From positions 806,001 through 870,000 of the forward strand of contig NZ_BMKC01000001.1 of the NCBI RefSeq assembly GCF_014643775.1: a stretch of 64,000 nt of DNA, written 5' to 3'. A model generated the notes under the pieces. The model was given only the letters and a program-made list of their open reading frames with translations, was not told the origin of the DNA and searched no databases. The number at the start of each line of letters is the position of its first letter. The first letter of the stretch is position 1. Shown piece after piece: positions 45,245-54,997 of the stretch. The DNA is from Arenimonas soli (GTDB lineage: Bacteria > Pseudomonadota > Gammaproteobacteria > Xanthomonadales > Xanthomonadaceae). Made by a program: the position numbers and the translations under genes.

Positions 45245-46624
45245 ATGACGGACACCGCCATTCCCAGCCTGAACCCGCCCCAGGTCGTGCCGCGCGCCGA
45301 GCACGGCATCTCCCGCAAGGACATCAGCCCGAACGCGCTGCGCGTTCTGTACCGGCTGCGCGACGGCGGCTTCCAGGGTTACCTGGTCGGCGGCGCCGTG
45401 CGCGACCTGCTCGCCGGCGGGCACCCCAAGGACTTCGACGTCGCCACCGACGCCACGCCGGAACAGGTCAAGCACCTGTTCCGCAACTGCCGGCTGATCG
45501 GTCGCCGCTTCCGCCTGGCGCACGTGGTCTACGGCCGCGAGATCATCGAAGTCGCCACCTTCCGGGCGAACAGCTCCAACGACACCGACGACCGCGAAAC
45601 CGACGACGGCGGTCGCCTGCTGCGCGACAACGTCTACGGCAGCATCGAAGACGATGCCGTTCGCCGCGACTTCACCGCCAACGCGCTTTATTACACCGTC
45701 GAGGACTTTTCGGTCCGCGATTATGTCGGTGGTTATGCCGACGTCCGCGACCGCGTGCTGCGCCTGATCGGCGATCCGGTCGAACGTTACCGCGAAGACC
45801 CGGTGCGCATGCTGCGCGCGGCGCGACTGTCGGCGAAGCTGGGTTTCAGCATCGCGCCCGAAGCCGCCGAACCGATCCCCGAACTGGCCGGCCTGCTGTC
45901 CTCGGCGCCGCCAGCGCGCCTGTTCGACGAATGCCTGAAGATGTTCCTGGCCGGGCATGCGGAAAAAAGTTTCCTGGTCCTCGAGCAGCTCGGCCTGATG
46001 CCGGCGCTGTTCCCCGAAACCGCCAAGGCCCTTGCCACCAACCGCAGCGGTGCGCTGCGTTCGATGCTGCTCCAGGCCCTGCGCAACACCGACGCGCGCA
46101 TCGCCCAGGACAAGCCGGTCACGCCGGCCTTCCTGTTCGCCGCGCTGCTGTGGCCGGCCTATTGCCGGGAACTGGCCCTGCTGCAGGCCCAGGGCGTGGA
46201 CAGCACCGTCGCCCAGCAGCGTGCCGCCGACCGGGTCACCCTGCACCAGGCCCAGCGCATTGCCCTGCCGCGGCGGTTCTCGCTGCCGATGCAGGAAATC
46301 TGGCTGCTGCAGACGCGCTTCACCCAGCGCGTGCGCAAGCGGGTGTTCCGCCTGCTTGCGCACCCGCGTTTCCGCGCCGCCTTCGATTTCCTCGAGCTTC
46401 GCGCCAGCGCCGCGCCGGACGTCGCCGAGGACCTGGCGTTCTGGCGCGAAGCCCAGGCCCAGGCGCCGGAACAACTGGCCAGCCGGCTTTCGCCCAAGAC
46501 CTTGCCGCATGGCGCCCACGACGAAGTGGACGGCGAACCTGGCGACGCCGGGGACGACGACCGCGGACCGCGGCGCCGGCCCCGCCGCCGCCGGCGCAAG
46601 CCCGCGGGCGGCAGTCCCGAGTGA
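45245..46624 (+). CDS. pcnB: poly(A) polymerase I
   Basis: The 459-aa nucleotidyltransferase adds 3' poly(A) tails that promote RNA decay. The catalytic motif is YLVGGAVRDLLAGGHPKDFD. RRDFTANALYYTVEDF and PVERYREDPVRMLRAARLSA mark the neck and tRNA-NT-like region. The last 25 residues are strongly basic (RGPRRRPRRRRRKPAGGSPE), as in other PcnB proteins. It overlaps folK by 4 bp and begins the pcnB-folK-panB-panC-pgi cluster. Confidence 0.95.
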   Translation: MTDTAIPSLNPPQVVPRAEHGISRKDISPNALRVLYRLRDGGFQGYLVGGAVRDLLAGGHPKDFDVATDATPEQVKHLFRNCRLIGRRFRLAHVVYGREIIEVATFRANSSNDTDDRETDDGGRLLRDNVYGSIEDDAVRRDFTANALYYTVEDFSVRDYVGGYADVRDRVLRLIGDPVERYREDPVRMLRAARLSAKLGFSIAPEAAEPIPELAGLLSSAPPARLFDECLKMFLAGHAEKSFLVLEQLGLMPALFPETAKALATNRSGALRSMLLQALRNTDARIAQDKPVTPAFLFAALLWPAYCRELALLQAQGVDSTVAQQRAADRVTLHQAQRIALPRRFSLPMQEIWLLQTRFTQRVRKRVFRLLAHPRFRAAFDFLELRASAAPDVAEDLAFWREAQAQAPEQLASRLSPKTLPHGAHDEVDGEPGDAGDDDRGPRRRPRRRRRKPAGGSPE

Positions 46625-47124
46625 ATCCCGCTGCCCCGGTGCCGGCCTGGATCGCGATCGGCGGCAACCAGGGCGAGGTCCGGGCCACGCTCGAGGCGGC
46701 CATCGAAGCCGTCGACGCGCTGCCCGGCACGCGGGTGCTGCAGCGCTCGACGCTTTACCGCACGCCGGCCTGGGGCCGCACCGACCAGCCGGACTTCATC
46801 AACGGCGTGATTGCCGTCGAAACCGGGCTTGCCGCGCCCGACCTGCTGGGGAACCTGCTCGGCATCGAAAGGCGGTTCGGTCGCCTGCGCGACGAAGACG
46901 CCGGGCGCTGGGGACCGCGCACGCTCGACCTCGACTTGCTGCTTTACGACGACCAGGTGCTGGAGCTGCCCGGCCTGAGCCTGCCGCACCCGCGCCTGCA
47001 CGAACGTGCCTTCGTCCTGGTGCCGCTGGCTGAAATCAGCCCCGGCCTGGTCGTGCCCGGGCGGGGCAGGGTGGACGGCTTGCTCGCGAAGGTGGATGCC
47101 TCGGGCATCGAAGCGATACCTTAG
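46621..47124 (+). CDS. folK: 2-amino-4-hydroxy-6-hydroxymethyldihydropteridine pyrophosphokinase
   Basis: The 167-aa enzyme transfers pyrophosphate to 6-hydroxymethyl-dihydropterin in folate synthesis. It starts at GTG 46621 (GTGA overlap with pcnB). Motifs are WIAIGGNQGEVRATLEAAIE at the N-terminus (Gly-Gly instead of Gly-Ser), YRTPAWGRTDQPDFINGVIA, and the signature WGPRTLDLDLLLYDD with the Mg-binding aspartates. It precedes panB by 24 bp. Confidence 0.95.
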   Translation: MNPAAPVPAWIAIGGNQGEVRATLEAAIEAVDALPGTRVLQRSTLYRTPAWGRTDQPDFINGVIAVETGLAAPDLLGNLLGIERRFGRLRDEDAGRWGPRTLDLDLLLYDDQVLELPGLSLPHPRLHERAFVLVPLAEISPGLVVPGRGRVDGLLAKVDASGIEAIP

Positions 47125-47148
47125 GCGTTCCCCACCCTGGACGCCGCC

Positions 47149-47976
47149 ATGTACGCCAACGAGCAAAAGGCCGCGCCGCGACCGCGCCTGACCGTACCCG
47201 GCCTGCGCAAGATGAAGGCCGAAGGCCGGCGCATCGTCTCGGTGACCGCCTACGACGCCGGTTTCGCGCGCTGCGTGGACAGCGCCGGCCTTGATTTTGT
47301 CCTGGTCGGCGATTCGCTGGGCATGGTCTGCCAGGGCCACGACAGCACCCTGCCGGTCACCGTGGCCGACATCGCCTACCACGTGGCCTGCGTGGCGCGC
47401 GGGCTGTCGTCGGCCCTGCTGGTCGCCGACCTGCCGTTCCAGGCCGACGCCACGCCTGGGGCTGCGCTGGAGGCATCCACGCGATTCCTGCAGGCGGGCG
47501 CGGCCATGGTCAAGCTCGAAGGCGCGGGGCCCAAGCTCGAGGTCATCCGCTTCCTGGCCGAGCGTGAAATCCCGGTTTGCGCGCACCTGGGGCTGACCCC
47601 GCAATCGGTGCTGCGCCTGGGTGGCTACAAGGTGCAGGGACGCGAACAAGCCGCCGCCGACCGCCTTGTCGCCGACGCCCATGCGGTCGCCGAAGCCGGC
47701 GCCGACATGCTGGTGCTCGAATGCGTGCCCTCGGCCCTGGCCAAACGCATCACCGCCGACATCCGGATACCCACCATCGGCATCGGCGCCGGCCCCGACT
47801 GCGACGGCCAGATCCTGGTGCTGCACGACCTGCTCGGCCTCAACAGCGGCCACCGGCGCCCGCGCTTCGTCAAGGACTTCCTGGCCGAAGGCGGTTCCAT
47901 CGAAGGCGCCCTGCGCGCTTATGCCGACGCGGTGCGCGACGGCAGTTTCCCCGCCCCCGAACACGGATACGCATGA
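47149..47976 (+). CDS. panB: 3-methyl-2-oxobutanoate hydroxymethyltransferase
   Basis: The 275-aa enzyme makes ketopantoate from ketoisovalerate and methylene-THF. [20 protein letters not shown] and [20 protein letters not shown] provide the metal-binding site. [28 protein letters not shown] and [20 protein letters not shown] follow in the normal order. It overlaps panC by 4 bp (ATGA). Confidence 0.96.
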   Translation: MYANEQKAAPRPRLTVPGLRKMKAEGRRIVSVTAYDAGFARCVDSAGLDFVLVGDSLGMVCQGHDSTLPVTVADIAYHVACVARGLSSALLVADLPFQADATPGAALEASTRFLQAGAAMVKLEGAGPKLEVIRFLAEREIPVCAHLGLTPQSVLRLGGYKVQGREQAAADRLVADAHAVAEAGADMLVLECVPSALAKRITADIRIPTIGIGAGPDCDGQILVLHDLLGLNSGHRRPRFVKDFLAEGGSIEGALRAYADAVRDGSFPAPEHGYA

Positions 47977-48824
47977 TGCAAACCCATGACACGCTGGCGT
48001 CCCTGCGCGCGCAGCTTCGCCAGTGGCGCCGGGAAGGTGCCAGCGTCGGCTTCGTGCCGACGATGGGCAACCTGCACGCCGGGCACTTCGCGCTGGTCGA
48101 ACTGGCGCGCAAGCACGCCGACAAGGTGGTGGCCAGCATCTTCGTCAACCCCACCCAGTTCGGTCCCAACGAGGACTACGCGCTGTATCCGCGCACGCCG
48201 CAGCGCGACATCGACGCACTGGCGGCGCACAAGTGCGACGCGCTGTTCCTGCCCGACGTCGAGCAGATGTATCCCTTCGGCACCATGGGCTGCGTGCAGA
48301 TGCACGTGCCCGGCATCACCGACATCCTGTGCGGCGCCCACCGGCCGGGCCATTTCAACGGCGTTGCCCAGGTGGTGGCGCGGCTGTTCAACATGGTCCA
48401 GCCCGACCTGGCCGTGTTCGGCCGCAAGGATTACCAGCAGCTGCAGGTGGTCCGCTACATGGCCCGCGAGATGAGCTTCCCGGTCGAGATCATCCCGGCG
48501 CCGACGCTGCGCGAACCCGACGGCCTGGCCATGAGTTCGCGCAACCAGTACCTGCAGGGCGACCAGCGCCAGACCGCCACGCACATCCACCGCACGTTGC
48601 TGTTCATGCGCGACGCCGCCCGCCAGGGCCTGCCGGTGCGCGGCATCGAGGACGAGGCGCTGTCGCGGCTCGAAGCCGCCGGCTTCGACGTGGACTACGT
48701 CGAGGTGCGGCGCGCCGACCTGTCGCGGCCACGTTCGCCGGACGAGCCGGGCCTGCTGGCCCTGGTCGCGGCGCGGCTGGGCCGCACCCGCCTGATCGAC
48801 AACCTGGCCTTCGACGACGCATGA
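47973..48824 (+). CDS. panC: pantothenate synthetase
   Basis: The 283-aa enzyme joins pantoate and beta-alanine with ATP. It starts at ATG 47973 in the panB stop; a second ATG follows directly at 47976. [20 protein letters not shown] is the nucleotidyl-transfer motif, [20 protein letters not shown] the pantoate site, and [19 protein letters not shown] and [12 protein letters not shown] complete the active site. panD, which supplies beta-alanine, does not follow; pgi starts 28 bp downstream. Confidence 0.96.
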   Translation: MMQTHDTLASLRAQLRQWRREGASVGFVPTMGNLHAGHFALVELARKHADKVVASIFVNPTQFGPNEDYALYPRTPQRDIDALAAHKCDALFLPDVEQMYPFGTMGCVQMHVPGITDILCGAHRPGHFNGVAQVVARLFNMVQPDLAVFGRKDYQQLQVVRYMAREMSFPVEIIPAPTLREPDGLAMSSRNQYLQGDQRQTATHIHRTLLFMRDAARQGLPVRGIEDEALSRLEAAGFDVDYVEVRRADLSRPRSPDEPGLLALVAARLGRTRLIDNLAFDDA

Positions 48825-48859
48825 GACGGTACGTCACCTCCTGGATGCACGCATGCTGA
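48821..48859 (+). other. 12-codon ORF bridging panC and pgi
   Basis: ATG 48821 overlaps the panC stop and its frame ([12 protein letters not shown]) ends at TGA 48857-48859, inside the start of pgi. pgi itself has no clear Shine-Dalgarno sequence, so this mini-ORF could couple pgi translation to panC. It shows no similarity to PanD. Confidence 0.3.
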
Positions 48860-50367
48860 CCGACGGACACTGGCAGGCCCTGAAGCAGCACGGTGAGCGC
48901 CTGGCGGCCAAGCCGCTGGCCGAACTGATGGCCGCGGAGCCGGCGCGGGCCGGCACCTGGGCGCTGCGCGTGGGTCCGATCCACGCCAGCTTCGCGCGCC
49001 AGCGCATCGACGACGCCGCCTGGGCGCAGCTGCAGTCGCTGGCGAACGTGGCCGGGCTGGGTGCTGCGCTGGCGGCCTTGTTCGACGGCGAAATCGTCAA
49101 CCCCACCGAAGGCCGCCCGGCGTTGCACAGCGCGCTGCGCGGCGACGTCGGCCGCGGCCAGGCCGCGCGCGCCGCCGCCGCCCAGGCCCGCGAAGCCCGC
49201 GAGCGGGTGGACCAGTTGCATGCCCGCCTGGCGGACAGCCCGGTCACCGACATCGTCAGCGTCGGCATCGGCGGCAGCGACCTGGGGCCGCGCCTGGCCG
49301 TGGACGCCCTGCGTGATTTCCACGACGGCCGCTTCCGCGTGCACTTCCTGACCAACGTGGACGGCAGCGCCGCACGCCACCTGCTGGCCGACCTGGACCC
49401 GGCACGCACCGCGGGCATCCTGGTGTCCAAGAGCTTCGGGACCCAGGAAACCCTGCTCAACGGCGGCATCCTGCGTGACTGGCTGGGCGGCACCGATCGC
49501 CTGTACGCGGTCAGCGCCAACATCCCGCGCGTCGAAGCCTTCGGTATCGCGCCCGACCGGGTGCTGCCGATGTGGGACTGGGTCGGCGGGCGCTATTCGC
49601 TGTGGTCGGCGGTGGGTTTCGCGCTGCAACTGGCGATCGGCCACGACGGGTTCGCGCGCCTGCTCGAGGGCGCGGCGATGATGGACAAGCACGTGCGCGA
49701 CGCGCCGCCGGCGCGGAACCTCGCGGCCTGGCACGGCCTGTTCGCGGTCTGGAACCGCAACGCGCTGGGCGCCGCCAGCCATGCCGTGATGCCCTACGAC
49801 CAGCGGCTGGCGCTGCTGCCGGGCTTCTTGCAGCAATTGGTGATGGAAAGCCTGGGCAAGTCGGTGCGCATCGACGGCAGCCCGGTGCCGGTCCACACCG
49901 TGCCGGTGCTGTGGGGTGGGTCGGGCACCAACGCCCAGCACAGCTTCTTCCAGGCCCTGCACCAGGGCACCGACATCCTGCCGGCCGATTTCATCGGCGT
50001 GGTGCGGCCGGCGCATGGTTTCGACGACAACCACCATGCGCTGCTGGCGAACCTGCTGGCGCAATCCGAAGCACTGGCCAACGGTTCGCCCTCGGACGAC
50101 CCGCACAAGCGTTATCCCGGCGGCCGGCCGAACACCCTGCTGCTGCTCGACGAACTGACGCCGTATTCACTGGGCGCGCTGCTGGCCATGTACGAACACA
50201 GCGTCTACGTGCAGTCGGTGATGTGGAGCATCAATGCCTTCGACCAGTGGGGCGTCGAGCTGGGCAAGAAAGTCGCCGGCGAGCTGCTGCCCGCGGTCGC
50301 GGGGGATGCGGAGCCAGCGGACCCGGTGACCCGCGCCCTGGTCAACGAAATCCGCTCGCGTCGCTGA
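48853..50367 (+). CDS. pgi: glucose-6-phosphate isomerase
   Basis: The 504-aa enzyme interconverts glucose-6-P and fructose-6-P. Conserved segments are [54 protein letters not shown], the catalytic region [20 protein letters not shown] and the signature [17 protein letters not shown]. It is shorter than E. coli Pgi (549 aa), mainly at the N-terminus, as in many Xanthomonadaceae. Its stop codon begins the inverted repeat shared with the queG end. Confidence 0.95.
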   Translation: MLTDGHWQALKQHGERLAAKPLAELMAAEPARAGTWALRVGPIHASFARQRIDDAAWAQLQSLANVAGLGAALAALFDGEIVNPTEGRPALHSALRGDVGRGQAARAAAAQAREARERVDQLHARLADSPVTDIVSVGIGGSDLGPRLAVDALRDFHDGRFRVHFLTNVDGSAARHLLADLDPARTAGILVSKSFGTQETLLNGGILRDWLGGTDRLYAVSANIPRVEAFGIAPDRVLPMWDWVGGRYSLWSAVGFALQLAIGHDGFARLLEGAAMMDKHVRDAPPARNLAAWHGLFAVWNRNALGAASHAVMPYDQRLALLPGFLQQLVMESLGKSVRIDGSPVPVHTVPVLWGGSGTNAQHSFFQALHQGTDILPADFIGVVRPAHGFDDNHHALLANLLAQSEALANGSPSDDPHKRYPGGRPNTLLLLDELTPYSLGALLAMYEHSVYVQSVMWSINAFDQWGVELGKKVAGELLPAVAGDAEPADPVTRALVNEIRSRR

Positions 50368-50475
50368 AAACCGGGGTCATGAAAACCGGTGTCGGGGTCG
50401 ACTCTGCCGCCGACCGACACCTCGGTTTCACCGCCTACGCTCAGGCGGTGGAAGTCGACTCCAACCCCGGTTTTC
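50365..50475. repeat. inverted repeat between pgi and queG (REP-like)
   Basis: Arms 50381-50403 and 50453-50475 pair at 20 of 23 positions (ends GAAAACCGG and GTCGACT). A partial third copy, GAAAACCGGGGTC, begins at 50366. The interior holds another perfect stem, CACCGCCT (50429-50436) with AGGCGGTG (50443-50450). The element includes the stop codon of pgi and supplies the last codons and stop of queG. It may terminate both convergent genes. Confidence 0.65.
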
Positions 50476-51525
50476 GTGGTGGGCCAGGGCCCAGGCGACA
50501 TGTTCGCGGACCAGGGCGCTGGGGTGGTCGCGGCGCGAGGCAAGCGCGGCCAGTACCTCCGGGGTGGTCGGCGCATTGCCCAGGGCCACGGCAAGGTTGC
50601 GCAGCCAGCCTTCGTGGCCGGTGCGGCGGATCGCGGAGCCTTCGGTGCGCTGCAGGAACTCCTCCTCTTCCCAGGCGAACAGCTGCGCCAGGCTGGCCTG
50701 GTCCAGGCCATTGCGGGCGCGGAAATCCGGTTCGTCGTGGCGCACGGCGAACTTGTTCCAGGGGCAGGCCAGCTGGCAATCGTCGCAACCGAAGATGCGG
50801 TTGCCGATGAGCGGGCGCAGTTCCTCGGGGATCGCCTCGCGCAGTTCGATCGTCAGGTAGCTGATGCAGCGGCGCGCATCCACCCGGTAGGGCGCGACGA
50901 TGGCGCCGGTCGGGCAGACCTCGATGCAGCGCGTGCAGGTGCCGCAGTGTGCGCTGGCGGGGGCATCCACCGGCAGCGGCAGGTCGGTGTAGATCTCGCC
51001 CAGGAAAAACCAGCTGCCGGCGCCGCGGTTGATCAGGCAGCTGTGCTTGCCTATCCAGCCCAGGCCGGCGTCGCGGGCGAGCGCACGTTCAAGCACCGGT
51101 GCTGAATCCACGAACGCGCGATAGCCGAAGGGCCCGGTTTGTCCGGCGATGCGGTCGGCCAGCTTCTGCAGGCGGTTGCGCATCAGCTTGTGGTAGTCGC
51201 GGCCCAGGGCGTAACGCGCAACGTAGGCGCGCTCGCCTTCCGCAAGGGTCTGCCAGGCTGCGTCGTCCTCGCCGGTGCCGTAGTCGAGCCGCACGGACAC
51301 CACGCGCACGGTGCCCGGCACCAGTTCGGCGGGGCGCGATCGCTTGTCGCCGTGGCGGGCCATGTAGGCCATGCGCCCGTGCTGGCCCTTGGCCAGCCAG
51401 TCGCGCAGGTGCTCGGCATCCTGGTCCAGCGTGACGCCTGCGATGCCGACCTGCTGGAAGCCAAGCTCGGCGCCCCAGGCCTTGATGTCTTGGGCCAGGG
51501 CAAACATGTCGGCCGGGTCGTGCAT
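50428..51525 (-). CDS. queG: epoxyqueuosine reductase
   Basis: The 365-aa iron-sulfur, cobalamin-dependent enzyme performs the last step of queuosine synthesis on tRNA. Catalytic region: YGYRAFVDSAPVLERALARD and GLGWIGKHSCLI. Two [4Fe-4S] sites are HCGTCTRCIEVCPTGAI and FGCDDCQLACPWNKF. A HEAT-like C-terminus ends HPSALVREHVAWALAHH, after which about 12 residues (ENRGWSRLPPPERRR) come from the neighbouring inverted repeat, so the native stop has been replaced. The -10-like TATACT is so close to the start that the mRNA may be leaderless. Confidence 0.95.
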   Translation of the reverse strand: MHDPADMFALAQDIKAWGAELGFQQVGIAGVTLDQDAEHLRDWLAKGQHGRMAYMARHGDKRSRPAELVPGTVRVVSVRLDYGTGEDDAAWQTLAEGERAYVARYALGRDYHKLMRNRLQKLADRIAGQTGPFGYRAFVDSAPVLERALARDAGLGWIGKHSCLINRGAGSWFFLGEIYTDLPLPVDAPASAHCGTCTRCIEVCPTGAIVAPYRVDARRCISYLTIELREAIPEELRPLIGNRIFGCDDCQLACPWNKFAVRHDEPDFRARNGLDQASLAQLFAWEEEEFLQRTEGSAIRRTGHEGWLRNLAVALGNAPTTPEVLAALASRRDHPSALVREHVAWALAHHENRGWSRLPPPERRR

Positions 51526-51532
51526 GCCGGCA

Positions 51533-51540
51533 AGTATAGA
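51533..51540. promoter_or_regulatory. shared TATA-like element in the 23-bp queG/nnrDE gap
   Basis: The start codons of queG (51525, minus) and nnrDE (51549, plus) are only 23 bp apart. AGTATAGA at 51533-51540 reads TATACT on the minus strand and TATAGA on the plus strand. Each hexamer ends 7-8 bases before the respective start codon, and neither gene has a Shine-Dalgarno sequence. Confidence 0.4.
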
Positions 51541-51548
51541 ATCCCGGC

Positions 51549-53027
51549 ATGGCCGACATGTTCCCCCTTTACCGCGCCGACCAGGTGCGCGCGATGGACC
51601 GACGCGCGATCGAGCAGTGGGGCATCCCCGCGCTCGAGCTGATGACCCGGGCCGGCGCCGCCGCCTGGGCGCTGCTGCAGGCGAAGTGGCCGCAGGCGCG
51701 TCGCATCGGCGTGGCCTGTGGCCCGGGCAACAACGGCGGCGATGGTTACGTGCTGGCGCGGCTGGCGCGCGACGCCGGCTGCCAGGTGCACCTGGTGTCG
51801 GCGCCCGGGGGCAGCCCGCGCCGGAATCCGGCCCGCGCCGCGCTGGCGGCCTGGCGTTCGTCCGGGGGCCGGGTCGATTCCTTCGACGGCATGCTGCCGG
51901 ACGTGGACGTCTGGGTGGATGCGATCTACGGCATCGGCCTGTCGCGCCCGCCCGCAGATGCCGTGCGCGCGCTGATCGAGCGCATCAACGCCAGTCGCCG
52001 GCCCGTGCTGGCGCTGGACGTTCCCTCGGGCCTGGATGCCGACCGTGGCCATGCCCCCGGCGTGGTGGTCCAGGCGCATACCACCCTTTCCTTCGTCGCC
52101 GGCAAGCGCGGCCTGTACACCGGGCAGGCACGGGACGTGGATGGCGACGTGCGCGTGGACCGGCTGGGCCTGCCGCCGATCGACACCGACCAGGACCCGC
52201 CCGCGGCCTGGCTGGTTCGCGACAAGGATCTTTCCGCCTGGCTGGCACCGCGCCATGCCAACGCGCACAAGGGCGAACACGGCCACGTGCTGTGCATCGG
52301 CGGTGAAGTGGGCATGGGCGGTGCGGTGCGCCTGTGTGCCGAAGCCGCGCTGCGCACCGGCGTCGGCCTGGCCAGCGTCGCGACCCGCAGCGCCGGCGTC
52401 GCCGCCCTGGTGGCCGCCCGCCCCGAGGCGATGACCCATGCGGTCGAAGACGCCCAGGCGCTGGCGCCGCTGCTTGAGCGCGCCAGCGTGCTGGCCGTGG
52501 GGCCCGGGCTCGGGCAGGGGGCGTGGGGCCGCGCGCTGCTGGCGGCTTCGGTCGCCACCGGCAAGCCGGTCGTTCTCGATGCCGATGCCCTGAACCTGCT
52601 GGCTGCGGCACCGGCAACCCTTCCCCAGGCCGTGCTCACCCCGCATCCCGGCGAAGCCGGTCGGCTGCTCGGATGCAGCACCGCCGATGTCCAGGCCGAC
52701 CGTTTCGCGGCCGCCGACGCCATCGCCATGCGCTACCAGGCGGTGGTGGTGCTCAAGGGCGCCGGCAGCCTCGTCGCAGCGCCGGGCCGCGTGCCGGTGG
52801 TCATCGGCGCCGGCAATCCCGGCATGGCCACGGGGGGAATGGGGGACGTGCTGTCGGGCGTCATCGCCTCGCTGCTGGCGCAGGGCTTGCCGGCCTTTGA
52901 AGCGGGCGTCGCCGGGGCGCTGCTGCACGCGACCGCTGGCGATGCCGCCGCCCGCGTGGACGGCGAGCGCGGCCTGCTTCCCTCCGACCTCTTCCCGCAC
53001 CTGCGCCGCCTGGCCAACCCCGCATGA
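51549..53027 (+). CDS. nnr: bifunctional NAD(P)H-hydrate epimerase / ADP-dependent NAD(P)H-hydrate dehydratase
   Basis: The 492-aa enzyme repairs damaged NAD(P)HX. The N-terminal epimerase half (about 1-215) has MDRRAIEQWGIPALELMTRA, the signature CGPGNNGGDGYVLARLARDA and LALDVPSGLDADRG. The C-terminal kinase-like dehydratase half has AVGPGLGQGAWGRALL, VLDADALNLLA, TPHPGEAGRLLG and GNPGMATGGMGDVLSGVIAS. It overlaps tsaE by 4 bp, a widely conserved neighbourhood (yjeF-tsaE-amiC-mutL). Confidence 0.96.
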   Translation: MADMFPLYRADQVRAMDRRAIEQWGIPALELMTRAGAAAWALLQAKWPQARRIGVACGPGNNGGDGYVLARLARDAGCQVHLVSAPGGSPRRNPARAALAAWRSSGGRVDSFDGMLPDVDVWVDAIYGIGLSRPPADAVRALIERINASRRPVLALDVPSGLDADRGHAPGVVVQAHTTLSFVAGKRGLYTGQARDVDGDVRVDRLGLPPIDTDQDPPAAWLVRDKDLSAWLAPRHANAHKGEHGHVLCIGGEVGMGGAVRLCAEAALRTGVGLASVATRSAGVAALVAARPEAMTHAVEDAQALAPLLERASVLAVGPGLGQGAWGRALLAASVATGKPVVLDADALNLLAAAPATLPQAVLTPHPGEAGRLLGCSTADVQADRFAAADAIAMRYQAVVVLKGAGSLVAAPGRVPVVIGAGNPGMATGGMGDVLSGVIASLLAQGLPAFEAGVAGALLHATAGDAAARVDGERGLLPSDLFPHLRRLANPA

Positions 53028-53485
53028 GCGAACGCGACATCTTCCTGGCCGACGCCGGGGCCACCGACGCCCTGGGCCGGCAGCTGGCCGGCAGCCAGCC
53101 GCCGGGCGCCGTGGTGTTCCTCGACGGCCCGTTGGGCGCCGGCAAATCCAGCCTGGCCCGGGCCTGGCTGCGCGCCCTGGGGGTCACCGGCGCCATCAAG
53201 AGCCCGACCTACACCCTGGTCGAACGTTACCCGTTGCCGGCCGGCGGCGAAGCGGCCCACCTGGACCTCTACCGCCTTGCCGAGGCCGGCGAACTGGACT
53301 TCCTGGCCCTGGATGAACTGGCCGACGCCCGCCTTTGGCTGGTTGAGTGGCCCGAACGGGCTGCGCTGGGCCTGCCGCCGCCCGACCTGCGGATCCGCCT
53401 GGCCCTGGCCGGGCCGGGGCGTTCGGCCCGGCTGCAGGCCACCAGCGCCCGAGGCGAGGCCTGGCTGGCCGCCATCCCCGGATAG
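53024..53485 (+). CDS. tsaE: tRNA threonylcarbamoyladenosine biosynthesis ATPase TsaE
   Basis: The 153-aa ATPase supports t6A37 formation with TsaB, TsaC/C2 and TsaD. Walker A is VVFLDGPLGAGKSSLARAWL, and IKSPTYTLVERYPL plus HLDLYRLAEAGELDFL are family motifs. It starts in the nnr stop (ATGA) and is followed by amiC after 109 bp. Confidence 0.95.
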   Translation: MSERDIFLADAGATDALGRQLAGSQPPGAVVFLDGPLGAGKSSLARAWLRALGVTGAIKSPTYTLVERYPLPAGGEAAHLDLYRLAEAGELDFLALDELADARLWLVEWPERAALGLPPPDLRIRLALAGPGRSARLQATSARGEAWLAAIPG

Positions 53486-53594
53486 TGGGTTTGGGGCCAC
53501 CTTCTTACCCATTTCCTAGGAAGGTGGGGCAGGTCCCGGATTCCAAAGGAAAAAGTCCTTGCATTCCCCCGGGTGCGGTGCTTCAATCGGCCCC

Positions 53595-54944
53595 ATGCGC
53601 CGGAACCGGGTCCTTGCCATTTCTTTCGCCGCCCTGCTGGGCGGCGCTGCCTTCGCGGCCCAGGCCGCGCAGCTGCGCGGCGTCACCCTGGTCGAAGGGG
53701 AGACCGGCACGCACGCGGTGCTCGATCTGTCGGCCCCGGCCGACTACAAGGTTTTCACCCTGGCCAACCCGCACCGCCTGGTGCTGGACCTGTCGGACTC
53801 GACGGTGGCCGGCGGATTCCGGGCGCCGTCGCCCAACGGCCTGGTTTCGGGCGTGCGCATCGGCAAACCCGCCGAAGGCGACCTGCGCGTCGTGCTCGAC
53901 CTGGGCAGCGCCGTGCAGCCGCGCAGCCGCATCGAACGCGAAGGTGATTCGGCCCGCCTGATCGTCGAACTGATTTCCAACGACCGCCCCAGCGGCACGC
54001 CCGCGGTGGCGCGCACGCTCGAGGACGTCATCGGCCCGGGCGAGCGCAAGCTGGTCATCGCCATCGACGCCGGCCACGGCGGCAAGGACCCGGGCGCGAT
54101 CGGCCCGAGCCGCAAGTACGAAAAGGACATCACCCTGGCGATGGCGCGCGAACTCGCCCGCCAGGTGAACGCCGACCCGGGCATGGAAGCCTTCCTGGTG
54201 CGCGACGGCGACGTCTTCATCCCGCTGCACGAGCGCTATCAGAAGGCGCGCGAGGCCCAGGCCGACCTGTTCATCTCCGTGCACGCCGACGCCGCCCACA
54301 ACAAGGCCGCCAGCGGTGCTTCGGTGTACGTGCTGTCGCTGCGCGGCGCCTCGTCCGAAGCCGCGCGCTGGCTGGCCGACCAGGAAAACGCCGCCGACCT
54401 GGTGGGCGGGGTTTCGCTCGACGCGCGCGACAAGAACCTGGCCGCGGTGCTGCTCGACCTGTCCCAGAACGCCACCATGCGCGTGTCCGACGACGTCGCC
54501 GACGAAGTACTGTCGGCGCTCAAGGGCATGGGCAAGACCCACAAGAAGCAGATCGAGCGCGCCAACTTCGTCGTGCTGCGTTCACCCGACGTGCCCTCGA
54601 TGCTGGTCGAGACCGGCTTCATCACCAACCCCGGTGAAGAAACACGGCTGTCCGACCCGGCCTACCGTGGCCGCATGGCCACCGCCATCGTCTCGGGCGT
54701 GCGCAATTATTTCGCCAACCAGGCGCCCCCGGGCACCTGGTATGCCGCACGCCAGGGCACCCTGGGCGGCAGCCGCCAGCACGTGGTCAGCCGCGGCGAA
54801 ACCCTCAGCCTGATCGCCCAGCGCCATGGCGTGCCGATGAACTCCATCCGCGCCGCCAACCGCCTCCAGGGCGACACCGTGAAGGTGGGCGAACGCCTGA
54901 CCATCCCGGTGGCCAGCGCCACGCTGGCCGGCCTGCCCGAGTAA
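53595..54944 (+). CDS. amiC: N-acetylmuramoyl-L-alanine amidase (AmiC-type) with AMIN and LysM domains
   Basis: The 449-aa periplasmic amidase cleaves peptidoglycan during daughter-cell separation. Start ATG 53595 gives a signal peptide (cut near AQA-24). An AMIN domain covers about 25-130, and the Amidase_3 domain (about 155-375) shows the zinc site [28 protein letters not shown] and the catalytic Glu in [13 protein letters not shown]-terminal LysM domain ([20 protein letters not shown]) binds the wall. E. coli AmiC lacks LysM; AmiB-type proteins of Pseudomonas/Xanthomonas have it. Confidence 0.94.
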   Translation: MRRNRVLAISFAALLGGAAFAAQAAQLRGVTLVEGETGTHAVLDLSAPADYKVFTLANPHRLVLDLSDSTVAGGFRAPSPNGLVSGVRIGKPAEGDLRVVLDLGSAVQPRSRIEREGDSARLIVELISNDRPSGTPAVARTLEDVIGPGERKLVIAIDAGHGGKDPGAIGPSRKYEKDITLAMARELARQVNADPGMEAFLVRDGDVFIPLHERYQKAREAQADLFISVHADAAHNKAASGASVYVLSLRGASSEAARWLADQENAADLVGGVSLDARDKNLAAVLLDLSQNATMRVSDDVADEVLSALKGMGKTHKKQIERANFVVLRSPDVPSMLVETGFITNPGEETRLSDPAYRGRMATAIVSGVRNYFANQAPPGTWYAARQGTLGGSRQHVVSRGETLSLIAQRHGVPMNSIRAANRLQGDTVKVGERLTIPVASATLAGLPE

Positions 54945-54997
54945 GCCACGCCGCCGCTGTTATCATCGGGCCTGTTCCCGTACAGGCCCCGCGCGAC

